DNA of 37,665 nt from Candidatus Acetothermia bacterium (GTDB lineage Bacteria; Bipolaricaulota; Bipolaricaulia; RBG-16-55-9; DRXL01), in contig JAJHSH010000029.1 in NCBI GenBank assembly GCA_022683945.1, forward strand, positions 1-37,665. Reading direction: 5' to 3'. The notes below the pieces were generated by a model. That model made no database searches, was not told the DNA's origin, and was given only the letters and a program-made list of their open reading frames with translations. Of this stretch, positions 7,855 through 15,468 are shown piece by piece (position 1 is the first letter of the stretch; each line of letters starts with the position of its first letter). A program made the translations under genes and the position numbers.

Positions 7855-8821
7855 GGTGAAAGACTTCTTTCAAGATCTCCTCAACGGGGATGCCCTCGGC
7901 CTCTCCGCGGAAGTTGCGAATCATGCGATGGCGCATACTGGGGTAATAGACGGCTTGAATATCAACAATGCGGGCGTGCCATTCTCCGGCGAGAAAAGCG
8001 TGCGCCTTCGCGCCGCGCACCAGCGCTAAAGCCGCGCGCGGGCTGGCCCCATACTCGACGTATTTTTTCACCGAGTCTGGAGCGCTCTCTGATGTCGGCT
8101 GCGTGGCATAGACGAGCCGCGCGGCATAGCGTCTTAGGGGAGAGGCGATGGGCCAAGTCCCCACGAGCTTCTGCGCTTCCAAGATCTCCGCGCGCGTCAA
8201 GACCTGCCGCACGGAGATCCCATAACCGCCACGACCATGCCGATCTACGATCTCCTGCAGCTCTCCCAGCGCCGGATATGTCAGTAGAATTTTGAAGAAG
8301 AACCGATCTATTTGGGCTTCGGGCAGGGGATAAGTGCCCTCCATCTCGATGGGGTTTTGCGTGCCCAAGACCATAAACGGCTCTTCTAATTTGTGCGTCT
8401 CTCCGCCGGTGGTGACGCTGCGCTCTTGCATGGCTTCTAAGAGTGCCGACTGCGTCTTGGGAGTGGCGCGATTGATCTCGTCAGCTAAGATGAGATTGGC
8501 GAAGACCGGCCCGCGCGCAAACTCAAAATATCGTCTTCCGGAGTCGTCTTCCAAAAGAATGCGCGTGCCGATGATGTCCGCGGGCATCAGATCGGGAGTG
8601 AACTGAATGCGCGAGAACTTTAGTCCCAGCGCCTGTCCCAGCGTGCGCACTAAGAGCGTCTTGCCCAAGCCCGGCACACCCTCCAGCAAGAGATGCTCGC
8701 CGCAGAGCAGCCCGATCAGCGTTTGTTGGATGACTTCTTCTTGGCCGATGATCACAGAACGGATCTCTTCGACAAGCGACTGAAACTTCTCTTGCAGCTC
8801 GCGCACCTGTGTCTCGTTCAT
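7835..8821 (-). CDS. MoxR-family AAA+ ATPase
   Basis: 328-aa AAA+ ATPase of the MoxR family, first gene of the MoxR-DUF58-VWA-VWA operon. Walker A is GVPGLGKT (48-55) and Walker B is ILADEINRA (111-119). The sensor region is VLGTQNPIEMEGTYPLPEAQ, and a C-terminal lid domain follows. ATG 8821 is preceded by GAGG at suitable spacing. MoxR ATPases hexamerise and use ATP to remodel or metallate partner complexes together with VWA proteins. The intergenic region to pyrD upstream is only 55 nt and is filled by a palindromic repeat, so the operon may be read partly from the pyrD promoter. Confidence 0.93.
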   Translation of the reverse strand: MNETQVRELQEKFQSLVEEIRSVIIGQEEVIQQTLIGLLCGEHLLLEGVPGLGKTLLVRTLGQALGLKFSRIQFTPDLMPADIIGTRILLEDDSGRRYFEFARGPVFANLILADEINRATPKTQSALLEAMQERSVTTGGETHKLEEPFMVLGTQNPIEMEGTYPLPEAQIDRFFFKILLTYPALGELQEIVDRHGRGGYGISVRQVLTRAEILEAQKLVGTWPIASPLRRYAARLVYATQPTSESAPDSVKKYVEYGASPRAALALVRGAKAHAFLAGEWHARIVDIQAVYYPSMRHRMIRNFRGEAEGIPVEEILKEVFHHVRPEE

Positions 8822-8838
8822 AGAAAACCTCGCTTTTC

Positions 8839-8876
8839 ACCCTCACCCCCGCCCTCTCCCTGAAAGGGAGAGGGGG
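8839..8876. repeat. Palindromic C/G-rich repeat, copy 1
   Basis: CCCTCACCCCC at the left, then a perfect 10-bp stem CCCTCTCCCT / AGGGAGAGGG with a GAA loop. The element ends at the pyrD stop codon. The same design recurs at 10249, 17149, 17947 and 37626. It may form a hairpin in the pyrD-moxR transcript. Confidence 0.8.
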
Positions 8877-9821
8877 TTAAAGATCTCTCACAGTGCCGAC
8901 CAACTCTTCTACACAAGTATACCCGTTGGCGTGCAACCACTCTTGGATGCCGGCCCAGAGCTTTGCAAAAGCTGCCGGGCCCTCCCAGAGATAGAGCGTC
9001 CCGATCTGTATGACAGAAGCCCCGGCGAGAAAGTGCTTGATCGCGTCTTCGGCTTTCAGAATCCCGCCTACGCCCCAGACGGAGATCTGGGCGTTGTGCT
9101 TCTGAAAGAACTTATAGAAGCGATGGACTTCGGCGAGCGCGATGGGGAGCACGGCGGGGCCGCCCAGCCCACCATAGCCCTCGTTGGGTCGAATCACTTT
9201 GGTCTTGGTCTTTACGTCTATATCGAGCGTCAACGGTTCGGAGTTGATCGTCGCGACGTAAGCGATCTCAAAATCTAAAAGAATCTGAGCGATCTCTTCG
9301 AAGAGCTTGGGGGTATTATTATACGGCGAAAGCTTCACTCCCACGGGGATTTTAACTTCTTTCATCACGGCTTTTAAGACTTGGCGCACGCTCTGGGGGT
9401 CCATCGAGATCGGGACTTCTTCCAGATTAGGGCAAGAGAGATTGAGCTCCAGCAGATCGGCGCCCGCATGAGCCATAGTAAGAGCGATCTCGCGGTACTG
9501 TTCGATAGGGGCTAGATTGTGCGAGCACCTGGCGCTGGCGATGCTGGCGATCACGGGTTTTTTATACTCTTTGAGTTTTGGAATGATCTGGGCGTATTCG
9601 TGATAGCCCAGATTGGGGAGCCCCATCGAGTTGAGCGAGCCTATATTATTATGAAGGCGTTCACGCAGGCGGGGTTCGGGGTTGCCCGTGCGGGGGCAGT
9701 GGGTCATGCTCTTGGTGACGACCGCACCGGCGTCTGATCGTGCGAGGCGCTCCAGCTCGGCATAAGTAACGGAGTTCGGCCCCGAAGCGTTGGTGATGGG
9801 CGGGTGAACGGAAAATCTCAT
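8877..9821 (-). CDS. pyrD: Dihydroorotate dehydrogenase, class 1A type
   Basis: Cytosolic flavoprotein oxidising dihydroorotate to orotate in pyrimidine synthesis. Class 1A enzymes use fumarate as acceptor. Diagnostic features are GSLNSMGLPNLG at 61-72 and the catalytic Cys at residue 130 in LELNLSCPN, the same number as in the Lactococcus class 1A enzyme. A conserved Lys lies in VVTKS at 37, and the FMN-binding loops GGLGGPAVLP and WGVGGILKAEDA are present. The 314-aa length is normal. No class 1B partner (pyrK) is adjacent, supporting class 1A. ATG 9821 lies 8 nt after a perfect TATAAT, so the message is probably leaderless. Confidence 0.93.
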   Translation of the reverse strand: MRFSVHPPITNASGPNSVTYAELERLARSDAGAVVTKSMTHCPRTGNPEPRLRERLHNNIGSLNSMGLPNLGYHEYAQIIPKLKEYKKPVIASIASARCSHNLAPIEQYREIALTMAHAGADLLELNLSCPNLEEVPISMDPQSVRQVLKAVMKEVKIPVGVKLSPYNNTPKLFEEIAQILLDFEIAYVATINSEPLTLDIDVKTKTKVIRPNEGYGGLGGPAVLPIALAEVHRFYKFFQKHNAQISVWGVGGILKAEDAIKHFLAGASVIQIGTLYLWEGPAAFAKLWAGIQEWLHANGYTCVEELVGTVRDL

Positions 9822-9829
9822 GGCGCTCG

Positions 9830-9858
9830 ATTATAGACGAGCGTCATGAAGGCGTCAA
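9830..9858 (-). promoter_or_regulatory. pyrD promoter, probably leaderless, with flanking inverted repeat
   Basis: On the minus strand, TTGACG (5/6), a 17-bp spacer and TATAAT (perfect). The expected start near 9823 leaves about 2 nt before ATG 9821. A 6-bp inverted repeat CGCTCG / CGAGCG (9825-9830 and 9839-9844) brackets the -10 box and could be an operator. Confidence 0.75.
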
Positions 9859-9863
9859 AGCGA

Positions 9864-10223
9864 CTACCGATGCTCCGGCAGCCGCGTGTCAATTTTGAAG
9901 AGCTTATAGAGATAGTCACGAGCGAGCAGCCCAGTGACTCCCAAATAGAGCGCGAGGAGTGTTAAGAGCAACCCCAGAGGGGTCGTCCAGCCTAGCCGAG
10001 CAGCATAATACAGAGCAGCGCTAGCCAGCCCCAATCGAATAATGCGATCTTCGATCCCCATGCGCCCCGGCTGCGCCGGTTTTTCTATCTGAGGCGGCTC
10101 TTGCTGAAGCATCTCGTACTTGGGGCGCTCGATCTCCTTGAACTCGCCGCGAAAGACGGCCAAGCTCAACAAGATTAAGACACCCACTCCCATCAAGATG
10201 CCCAGCCAGTTGAGAGGATCCAT
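9864..10223 (-). CDS. CcoS-like N-terminus fused to a DUF2892 membrane domain
   Basis: 119-aa membrane protein closing the cbb3 oxidase cluster. The N-terminus has one transmembrane helix (WLGILMGVGVLILLSLAVF) followed by RGEFKEIERPKYEML. This resembles the short conserved tail of CcoS, a small protein needed for cofactor insertion in cbb3 oxidases. After a linker rich in Pro and Gln comes a DUF2892-like pair of helices (RIIRLGLASAALYYAARLGW; LGLLLTLLALYLGVTGLL). The frame opens at 10256, but ATG 10223 starts directly at the helix and follows GAAAG. The CcoS assignment rests on a short stretch plus context. Confidence 0.6.
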   Translation of the reverse strand: MDPLNWLGILMGVGVLILLSLAVFRGEFKEIERPKYEMLQQEPPQIEKPAQPGRMGIEDRIIRLGLASAALYYAARLGWTTPLGLLLTLLALYLGVTGLLARDYLYKLFKIDTRLPEHR

Positions 10224-10248
10224 AATCGCATTTCTTTCAGGGTTCTTG

Positions 10249-10293
10249 ACCCTCACCCCGCCCCCCTCTCCCTTCTAGGAAGAGGGGGATGAG
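10249..10293. repeat. Palindromic C/G-rich repeat, copy 2
   Basis: CCCTCACCCC, then CCCCCTCT-C-CCT / AGG-A-AGAGGGGG with a TCT loop and one mismatch, then TGAGAG closing the outer stem. It fills the gap between the cytochrome c lipoprotein stop and the CcoS-like gene. Confidence 0.7.
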
Positions 10294-10302
10294 AGTTTTG
10301 GA

Positions 10303-10791
10303 TTACTTATGCTCGCCTTTGAGCGTCTTGATATACGCGATCAGCGCTTCTAGGTCTTCTTCGCTGATCTGCCCTTCGTAACTGGGCATCGAGGGCGCAT
10401 AGCCCTTGACGATCTTGGCACCGGCGTTCAAGATCGACTCTTTCAGATAAGCCTCTTCGGCCGTGACTTTCGTCTCCGAGCCGTCGGGCAGAATAACGGT
10501 GACTTCATGCCCGAAGACCCCTTGCCACGTCGGGCCGACGCTGGCCGAGCCATCTACGGTGTGACAGGCCAAGCAGCCCATAGTTGTAGCGACTTCCTTG
10601 CCGCGCGCCACTTTCGCATCTTCAGTCGCTGGCGGTGCGGACGGCGGAGCTGGTGGCGGCTCGGTCTTGGCCGCCGGCGGAGTCGCCGGTTGCTGTGCCG
10701 GCGGCTGCTCGCCGCCGCCACAGGCGGTCAACGCAAGAAGAGCAACAGACAAAACTATCAGCAAGAGTAACGATTTACGCGAAATATCCAA
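10303..10791 (-). CDS. Lipoprotein monoheme cytochrome c, oxidase subunit II-like domain
   Basis: Periplasm-facing class I cytochrome c tethered by lipid. Residues 1-23 are a signal peptide ending in the lipobox LTAC with Cys24. A Pro/Ala-rich linker runs to about 58. One heme c site, CLACH, lies at 73-77 with an axial Met in PSMPSYEGQ. The domain, with its PDGSETKV insert and EAYLKESILNAGAKIVKGY, resembles the cytochrome c domain at the C-terminus of caa3 oxidase subunit II. It is strikingly similar to the C-terminal domain of the adjacent CcoO fusion. Start is TTG 10791 with GGAGG 10 nt upstream. It probably donates electrons to, or acts as a subunit of, the oxidase. Confidence 0.88.
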   Translation of the reverse strand: MDISRKSLLLLIVLSVALLALTACGGGEQPPAQQPATPPAAKTEPPPAPPSAPPATEDAKVARGKEVATTMGCLACHTVDGSASVGPTWQGVFGHEVTVILPDGSETKVTAEEAYLKESILNAGAKIVKGYAPSMPSYEGQISEEDLEALIAYIKTLKGEHK

Positions 10792-10815
10792 TGGGCATCA
10801 TCCTCCGAAGGTATT

Positions 10816-11883
10816 CTAGCGCAAACTTTTAATATACTCAAGCAGCGCTTCCAGATCGCTCTCAGTGACGCGCTCGGCGAAGCTGGGCATTATGTTGGGA
10901 AAACCCTTGACGATCTTCTCTCCCGGCTGCAAGATGGCTTCTTTAAGATAGATCTCGTCAACAGTTACTTGCGCCGTTGTGCCATCAGGGAGGGTCACTT
11001 CCACTTCGTCTCCGAAGAGCCCCTTAAAACTCGGCCCGGTACTGCGCGAGCCGTCAATCGTGTGACAGGCCACGCAGCCCAAACTCCGATAGAGCTCTTT
11101 CCCCTTGGCGATCTTGGGGTCTTCCGGCGCCGGTGCTGGAGCGACGCCCGCGCGCAGCTTCTGGGGATCGTTGCCCAAGCTCACCAGATAAGCCGCCAAG
11201 TCGCGCAGCTCTCTCTCGCTGAGATAGCGATAGCTGGGCATGACCGATTGGGGCTTAAAGCGTCTGGGGTCTACCAAGTGGTCTATCTGATATTGCATAT
11301 CGGGGATCTTGCGCCCGATGACGGTTAAGTCGGGGCCGTCGCGCTGCGTACCCAGCATGGTGAAGGGATAGCGCACAAAGTCTCCTATCTGCGAGACTTC
11401 GTCAGGACGAGCACCCTCGGCCCAGCCCGTCTTGATATCTTCGGGGCGCAGATAGAGCGTATGACAATAGATACAGCCGTTGGCCAGATAGACCAAATAC
11501 CCGCGATAGGGTTCGCCGGATAATCCTGAGCCGGTCGGGTCTTGAAGGACCTCTCCCGGTTTCCAGTCCCAAGCCCGCGCCGTCGGCGGCAGCTCTTGCG
11601 CCTGCTGCGCCGGGATAATATAGAGCACAAGCGTGAAGAGCGTCATTATTATCACTAAAGCACCAAGAGCGTGATAGCTCGTCGTCGTCATCCGACTGGG
11701 GCGCATTTTGCCGTAGAGCGCCCAGAGCATAAACCAAACAATAGCGATGACCGCAATCGCCACCAAGACCCAATAGATAGGCGGGGCCTCGGTCGGCGAG
11801 GGTCTGGGCTGATGCTCATGCTGCGCCAGCCCGGGAAGAGACACCCACACTGCCAACAGCAAGATAGTCATCAAGCGCTTCAT
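10816..11883 (-). CDS. ccoO: CcoO-like subunit fused to a second cytochrome c domain
   Basis: 355-aa diheme membrane cytochrome of the cbb3-type oxidase. It has a signal peptide (1-20), two transmembrane segments (about 37-57 and 71-91), then a CcoO-type monoheme domain. That domain carries CIYCH at 137-141, the typical continuation LYLRPEDIKTGW and an axial Met in QSVMPSYRYL. A C-terminal cytochrome c domain follows with CVACH at 270-274 and NIMPSF. This second domain belongs to the caa3 subunit II type and is paralogous to the next gene product. It takes the place of the missing CcoP. ATG 11883 overlaps the ccoN stop by 4 nt. Confidence 0.87.
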   Translation of the reverse strand: MKRLMTILLLAVWVSLPGLAQHEHQPRPSPTEAPPIYWVLVAIAVIAIVWFMLWALYGKMRPSRMTTTSYHALGALVIIMTLFTLVLYIIPAQQAQELPPTARAWDWKPGEVLQDPTGSGLSGEPYRGYLVYLANGCIYCHTLYLRPEDIKTGWAEGARPDEVSQIGDFVRYPFTMLGTQRDGPDLTVIGRKIPDMQYQIDHLVDPRRFKPQSVMPSYRYLSERELRDLAAYLVSLGNDPQKLRAGVAPAPAPEDPKIAKGKELYRSLGCVACHTIDGSRSTGPSFKGLFGDEVEVTLPDGTTAQVTVDEIYLKEAILQPGEKIVKGFPNIMPSFAERVTESDLEALLEYIKSLR

Positions 11884-13307
11884 GCTGTCACTCTCCCTTG
11901 AGCGGACGCCGGAGCGGACTCGACGACTTCGCTCATTCCTTCTTCGAATTTGGGCCCCACTTGCAACGAGCGCATCAACAGATAGCCAAAGAGCAAGAAG
12001 CCCAAGACAACACCCGCGCCCATCAGCGTCCTGAAAAGACGCGCCAGCCAGACCGCCGAGATCGTCTCATAAATAGTGTGATTCATCAGATTGATGCTCA
12101 CAGCCGTTACCAAGCCCGAATGCGTGAAGGCCAGATAGAAGAGCGGGAAGATCACGGCCATGATCCAGAAGACCCAGCTCAAAAGCGTTCGGCTATAGAG
12201 TCGGCGTCCCGTCACGCGGGGGAAGATATAGATCATAGCAGCGATCCCATAGCACGTGAACGCGCCGGCCAAGGCTAAATGGGCGTGCGCCTGCACCCAC
12301 TCGGTAAAGTGTATGAACCAATTGACGGCGTGCGTCGCTTGAAACGTTCCCTGAATGCACGTCAACAGATAATACACCGTCCCGAAGACCGAGAATCTCA
12401 GAGGGAACGAATCGAAGACGCGCCGCCAATTCTGCGCCGGGGTCGCCAGATGATTGACGACGACGGCCAAGACGGGGATGATCAGCAAGACCGAGCCAAT
12501 AACAGCAAATTCGCCGATCCAGGTGGGCATAGGCATCTGTAAAAAGTGATGGAGCCCCGTGCCGGGATAGAAAGCCATCAGCGTCCAGAAGCCCAGAATA
12601 CTGAGTCGGTGAGAGTAGATGGGCTGCTGAGCAGCGATGGGAATAAAATAATAAGCAATCCCCACTCCCAAGGGGGTAATAAACATCCCCACGGCGTTGT
12701 GGAGCCACCAAGCGTGTATGATCTGATTCCCCAAGCCCGTGAACGCCAGCGTGAGAAAGTTGCCCACTAAGTATGTGATGGCCGTTGTGTAGAGCCCGCC
12801 GAGCAGATACCAGACCGACACATACAGATGGGGCTTCTTGCGTGCCAAGACCGTGCGGTGGACGCTGAAGATGACCATCACGACGGCCACGACGATCAGC
12901 AGATCTACGAGCAATGGCGCTTCGGCGTACTCATAGGGTTGGATCGAGAGCAGCGGGTTGCTGACGATGCCCGCCCAGATGAGCGCCAGATTGAGCGCCA
13001 CTGAAAAATTCCAGAGCCAGCCCGCCCAGTAGGTGATCTTAGCGTGCTGAAGCTCGACAGCGCAGAGCTTGGGAATAATATAGAGAATCGCGGCGACGAA
13101 GCTCATGGCGATCCAGCCGTAGATCACTAAATTCGTGTGAAAGATGCGGGCTTTGCTGTAAGCAAAGTTCAGATCCGCCAAAAAGTTGAGCGCATCGGGC
13201 CAGAGAAACTGCAAAGACATCAACGCTCCGATCAACGGCCCCAGCGCCAGCCAGAAGAGCGATGAGAAGAACCATAACTTGATCGCTTGCTTCTCCGTCT
13301 CTTGCAA
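11880..13307 (-). CDS. ccoN: cbb3-type cytochrome c oxidase catalytic subunit CcoN
   Basis: 475-aa heme-copper oxidase subunit I of the C family, which reduces O2 and pumps protons. About 12 transmembrane helices are visible. Candidate metal ligands are His57 in IFHTNLVIYGW (low-spin heme), His203 in WWLHNAVG and His253/254 in GLHHFL (CuB), and His341 and His343 in WVQAHAHLALAGA (high-spin and low-spin hemes). There is no ATG at the front. TTG 13307 follows the strong site GGAGGTGA and is the likely start. It is co-transcribed with ccoO (4-nt overlap) and follows a 41-aa membrane peptide gene by 36 nt. Confidence 0.93.
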   Translation of the reverse strand: MQETEKQAIKLWFFSSLFWLALGPLIGALMSLQFLWPDALNFLADLNFAYSKARIFHTNLVIYGWIAMSFVAAILYIIPKLCAVELQHAKITYWAGWLWNFSVALNLALIWAGIVSNPLLSIQPYEYAEAPLLVDLLIVVAVVMVIFSVHRTVLARKKPHLYVSVWYLLGGLYTTAITYLVGNFLTLAFTGLGNQIIHAWWLHNAVGMFITPLGVGIAYYFIPIAAQQPIYSHRLSILGFWTLMAFYPGTGLHHFLQMPMPTWIGEFAVIGSVLLIIPVLAVVVNHLATPAQNWRRVFDSFPLRFSVFGTVYYLLTCIQGTFQATHAVNWFIHFTEWVQAHAHLALAGAFTCYGIAAMIYIFPRVTGRRLYSRTLLSWVFWIMAVIFPLFYLAFTHSGLVTAVSINLMNHTIYETISAVWLARLFRTLMGAGVVLGFLLFGYLLMRSLQVGPKFEEGMSEVVESAPASAQGRVTA

Positions 13308-13343
13308 CGTTCTTCACCTCCCTGAGTTCTTATTGGTTGAAGA

Positions 13344-13469
13344 CTATGGGCGTGTCACAGCGAACGGTCCAATGATAAAAGCATAGACGAGCCAAATCAA
13401 GATCGCAACCCAGATCCACCACGGGAAGCGACCCTCTCCTTCGTGAATCTCCGGCGACTGGGGTTTCAT
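13344..13469 (-). CDS. 41-aa single-helix membrane peptide of the oxidase cluster
   Basis: A short gene starting at ATG 13469 after GGGGATGAGG and ending at TAG 13346-13344. The peptide has a polar start (MKPQSPEIHEGEGRFP), one hydrophobic helix (WWIWVAILIWLVYAFIIGP) and a short tail ending VTRP. It is the first gene of the cbb3 cluster, 36 nt before ccoN. Tiny single-helix subunits (CcoQ/CcoH-like) are normal in such operons. I cannot assign it to a named family, but composition, position and ribosome binding site support a real gene. Confidence 0.75.
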   Translation of the reverse strand: MKPQSPEIHEGEGRFPWWIWVAILIWLVYAFIIGPFAVTRP

Positions 13470-13498
13470 GCCTCATCCCCCCTTTCAGCACGGCATAG

Positions 13499-13576
13499 CT
13501 GACAGCAGATTCAGGTAACGGATTAAGCTAATTTTAAAACAAATCTGCTTAATCTGCTACCAAAATCCGCTGTCAG
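13499..13576. repeat. 78-bp imperfect inverted repeat (MITE- or REP-like)
   Basis: Two 30-bp arms (13499-13528 and 13547-13576) match at 25 of 30 positions as inverted copies, beginning CTGACAGC and ending GCTGTCAG, with an 18-nt AT-rich centre. Sub-motifs (GATTAAGC, GCAGATT) recur within each arm. It lies between the divergent ccoN cluster and ctaA. No protein is encoded. Confidence 0.75.
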
Positions 13577-13618
13577 TCCTCTTCATATTAAACTAGCCAA
13601 TCCCGATCAGCCCAGTCA

Positions 13619-13632
13619 ATGATCTGGATCAA
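13619..13632. promoter_or_regulatory. FNR/ANR-like box between the cbb3 cluster and ctaA
   Basis: ATGAT-CTGG-ATCAA matches the FNR/ANR consensus TTGAT-N4-ATCAA at 9 of 10 positions. cbb3 operons are commonly activated by FNR-type regulators under low oxygen. The Crp/Fnr protein in this window lacks obvious FNR cysteines and seems to have another site type, so the regulator would lie elsewhere. Confidence 0.4.
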
Positions 13633-13640
13633 CCCCGCGA

Positions 13641-13669
13641 TTGATTTGTGTCACCGTAGGTGTTATAAT
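13641..13669 (+). promoter_or_regulatory. ctaA promoter, probably leaderless
   Basis: TTGATT (4/6), a 17-bp spacer and TATAAT (perfect, 13664-13669). The expected transcription start near 13676 is only about 4 nt before ATG 13680, and no Shine-Dalgarno site is present. Confidence 0.65.
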
Positions 13670-13679
13670 TATTTTCCCC

Positions 13680-14588
13680 ATGAGCACTATGCTATTTCGA
13701 CGTACAGCTCTTCTCACAACGCTGGTGACTTTTGGGCACCTGCTTTTCGGCAATATCGTCAGCGGCACCGAGTCGGGGATGGGCTGCGGCCCGCACTGGC
13801 CCCTGTGCCAAGGAGAATTATTTCCCCCGTTGAACGACTCGGCCCTGATCATCGAGTGGACGCATCGGCTCTTCGCCGCGCTCTTGATGGGATTGATCTT
13901 GGCGACAACACTGGTCGCTTGGCGGCGCGAACGCGATCAATCTCTGCTCGTGGGATTGACGACGCTCGCTCTGGGACTCGTCATTGCTGTCGCACTGTTG
14001 GGAGCGCTCACCGTCTGGCTCGAGCTTCCCAAAGAAATTTCAACGACGCACCTTGCACTCGGCTTGGTGATCTTTATGCTCATGGTCGCCGTCAGTGTGC
14101 GCTCTCAACAGGCGTTACAAACGCGCTACGATGAGAGATCCCGACGAGTCTTCGTCTGGGCGCTGGTGACGATGCTCGCGCTCTATGCTCAGAGCGTCTT
14201 GGGCGCGTATGTGCGCCACAGCAACGCGGGGCTGGTCTTGCCGGTCTGGCCCTTTCTGACGTTCTTTCCCGATCTCGCCGTCGGCGTCATCGCCCATCAG
14301 TGGTTGCATCGTCTGATGGCGCTTATCGTCGCGGCGCTGATAAGCATCACGGCGTGGCGCGCGTGGAGAGCGGGCCATCGCTTCATAAGTACAGCTTCAG
14401 TGATCTTAGTGACGGCTCAGATTCTCTTGGGGCTGCTCACGGTGGAGACTCGCTTGCACCCGTTGGTGGCGATGCTCCATCTGGCGGGCGCGTTGGGGCT
14501 ATTGGCGCTTTTTGTCGTGCTGACACTCAGAGCATGGCCGCAGCGCGAGCGCGTCTCCGTCTCAGAGAGGATGACCGTTGGTGACTGA
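13680..14588 (+). CDS. ctaA: Heme A synthase (CtaA/Cox15)
   Basis: 302-aa integral membrane enzyme converting heme O to heme A. Eight hydrophobic helices are evident. Conserved histidines occur in FGHLLFGNIVSG, in IIEWTHRLFAALL, in HQWLHRLMALI and in RLHPLVAMLHLAGALG. The paired cysteines in MGCGPHWPLCQGE match bacterial CtaA. Translation could open at TTG 13641, but that codon lies in the promoter. ATG 13680 is chosen, with ATG 13689 as an alternative. It overlaps ctaB by 8 nt. The gene diverges from the cbb3 cluster. Confidence 0.92.
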   Translation: MSTMLFRRTALLTTLVTFGHLLFGNIVSGTESGMGCGPHWPLCQGELFPPLNDSALIIEWTHRLFAALLMGLILATTLVAWRRERDQSLLVGLTTLALGLVIAVALLGALTVWLELPKEISTTHLALGLVIFMLMVAVSVRSQQALQTRYDERSRRVFVWALVTMLALYAQSVLGAYVRHSNAGLVLPVWPFLTFFPDLAVGVIAHQWLHRLMALIVAALISITAWRAWRAGHRFISTASVILVTAQILLGLLTVETRLHPLVAMLHLAGALGLLALFVVLTLRAWPQRERVSVSERMTVGD

Positions 14589-15468
14589 GCTGGCTCTGTC
14601 GCAGAGTTCGCGCCAGGCGTTCTCGGACTATCTGAGCTTGACCAAGCCGCGCATCGCGCTCTTGGTCTTGGTCACGACGGCGGCTTCTTTCCGGCTTGCA
14701 TCCCAGAGCGATCTCTTTCTGTTCTTGTTCATAGCGACTTTGCTGGGCACAGGACTGGCTTCAGCAGCAGCCAGCGTCTTTAACTGTGTGCTCGATCGAG
14801 AGATAGACGCTCGTATGGAGCGCACGCGGCATCGTCCGTTGGCCGCGGGGCGCTTGGGCGTCGCACCGGCGACGATCTTCGGGTTTGCGCTCTCGCTCGC
14901 TTCGTTTGCGATACTGATTCTGTGGGCTAATCTCTTGGCCGCGAGCTTGGCGCTCTTTGCCATCTTCTTCTACAGTGTCATTTACACGCTCTGGCTGAAG
15001 AGAACTTCGCCCTTGTGCACGGCGATTGGGGGCATTGCCGGGGCGATCCCGCCGCTCATCGGCTGGGCCGCAGCTACGGGACAGATAGAAGCGCCGGCGT
15101 TGGTGCTTTTCGCTATTTTGTTTCTGTGGCAGCCGCCGCATTTTTGGGCGCTGGCGCTCCATCGAGTTGAAGAATACCGCCGCGCGAACTTGCCCATCTT
15201 GCCCGTTGTCCGAGGCGAGCGTGCCACGCGCCGACAGAGCCTGCTCTATGCGCTGGCGCTTTTGCCCATCAGTCTTCTGCTCTTCTACCCCTTGGGAGTT
15301 GTGGGCTGGGGCTATGCGCTGGGAGCGGGCGCACTAGGCTTGGGATTTATCTATGTCAGTTGGCGCAACTTTGCGCAACCGAGTATAGCGAACAGCAAGC
15401 AACTCTTTTTCTACTCGATGATCTACTTAGCACTGCTCTTCTTAGTAATTATGCTGTCGGCGTTATGA
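14581..15468 (+). CDS. ctaB: Protoheme IX farnesyltransferase (heme O synthase)
   Basis: UbiA-family prenyltransferase of about 295 aa that converts heme B to heme O. The Asp-rich prenyl diphosphate site is VFNCVLDREIDARMERT, followed by RHRPLAAGR. The second conserved region reads YTLWLKRTSPLCTAIGG. About nine transmembrane helices are visible. Start is GTG 14581 or TTG 14578, both after GAGAGG; GTG is preferred. It overlaps ctaA upstream by 8 nt and the DUF420 gene downstream by 4 nt, so the three form one operon. Confidence 0.93.
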   Translation: MTELALSQSSRQAFSDYLSLTKPRIALLVLVTTAASFRLASQSDLFLFLFIATLLGTGLASAAASVFNCVLDREIDARMERTRHRPLAAGRLGVAPATIFGFALSLASFAILILWANLLAASLALFAIFFYSVIYTLWLKRTSPLCTAIGGIAGAIPPLIGWAAATGQIEAPALVLFAILFLWQPPHFWALALHRVEEYRRANLPILPVVRGERATRRQSLLYALALLPISLLLFYPLGVVGWGYALGAGALGLGFIYVSWRNFAQPSIANSKQLFFYSMIYLALLFLVIMLSAL

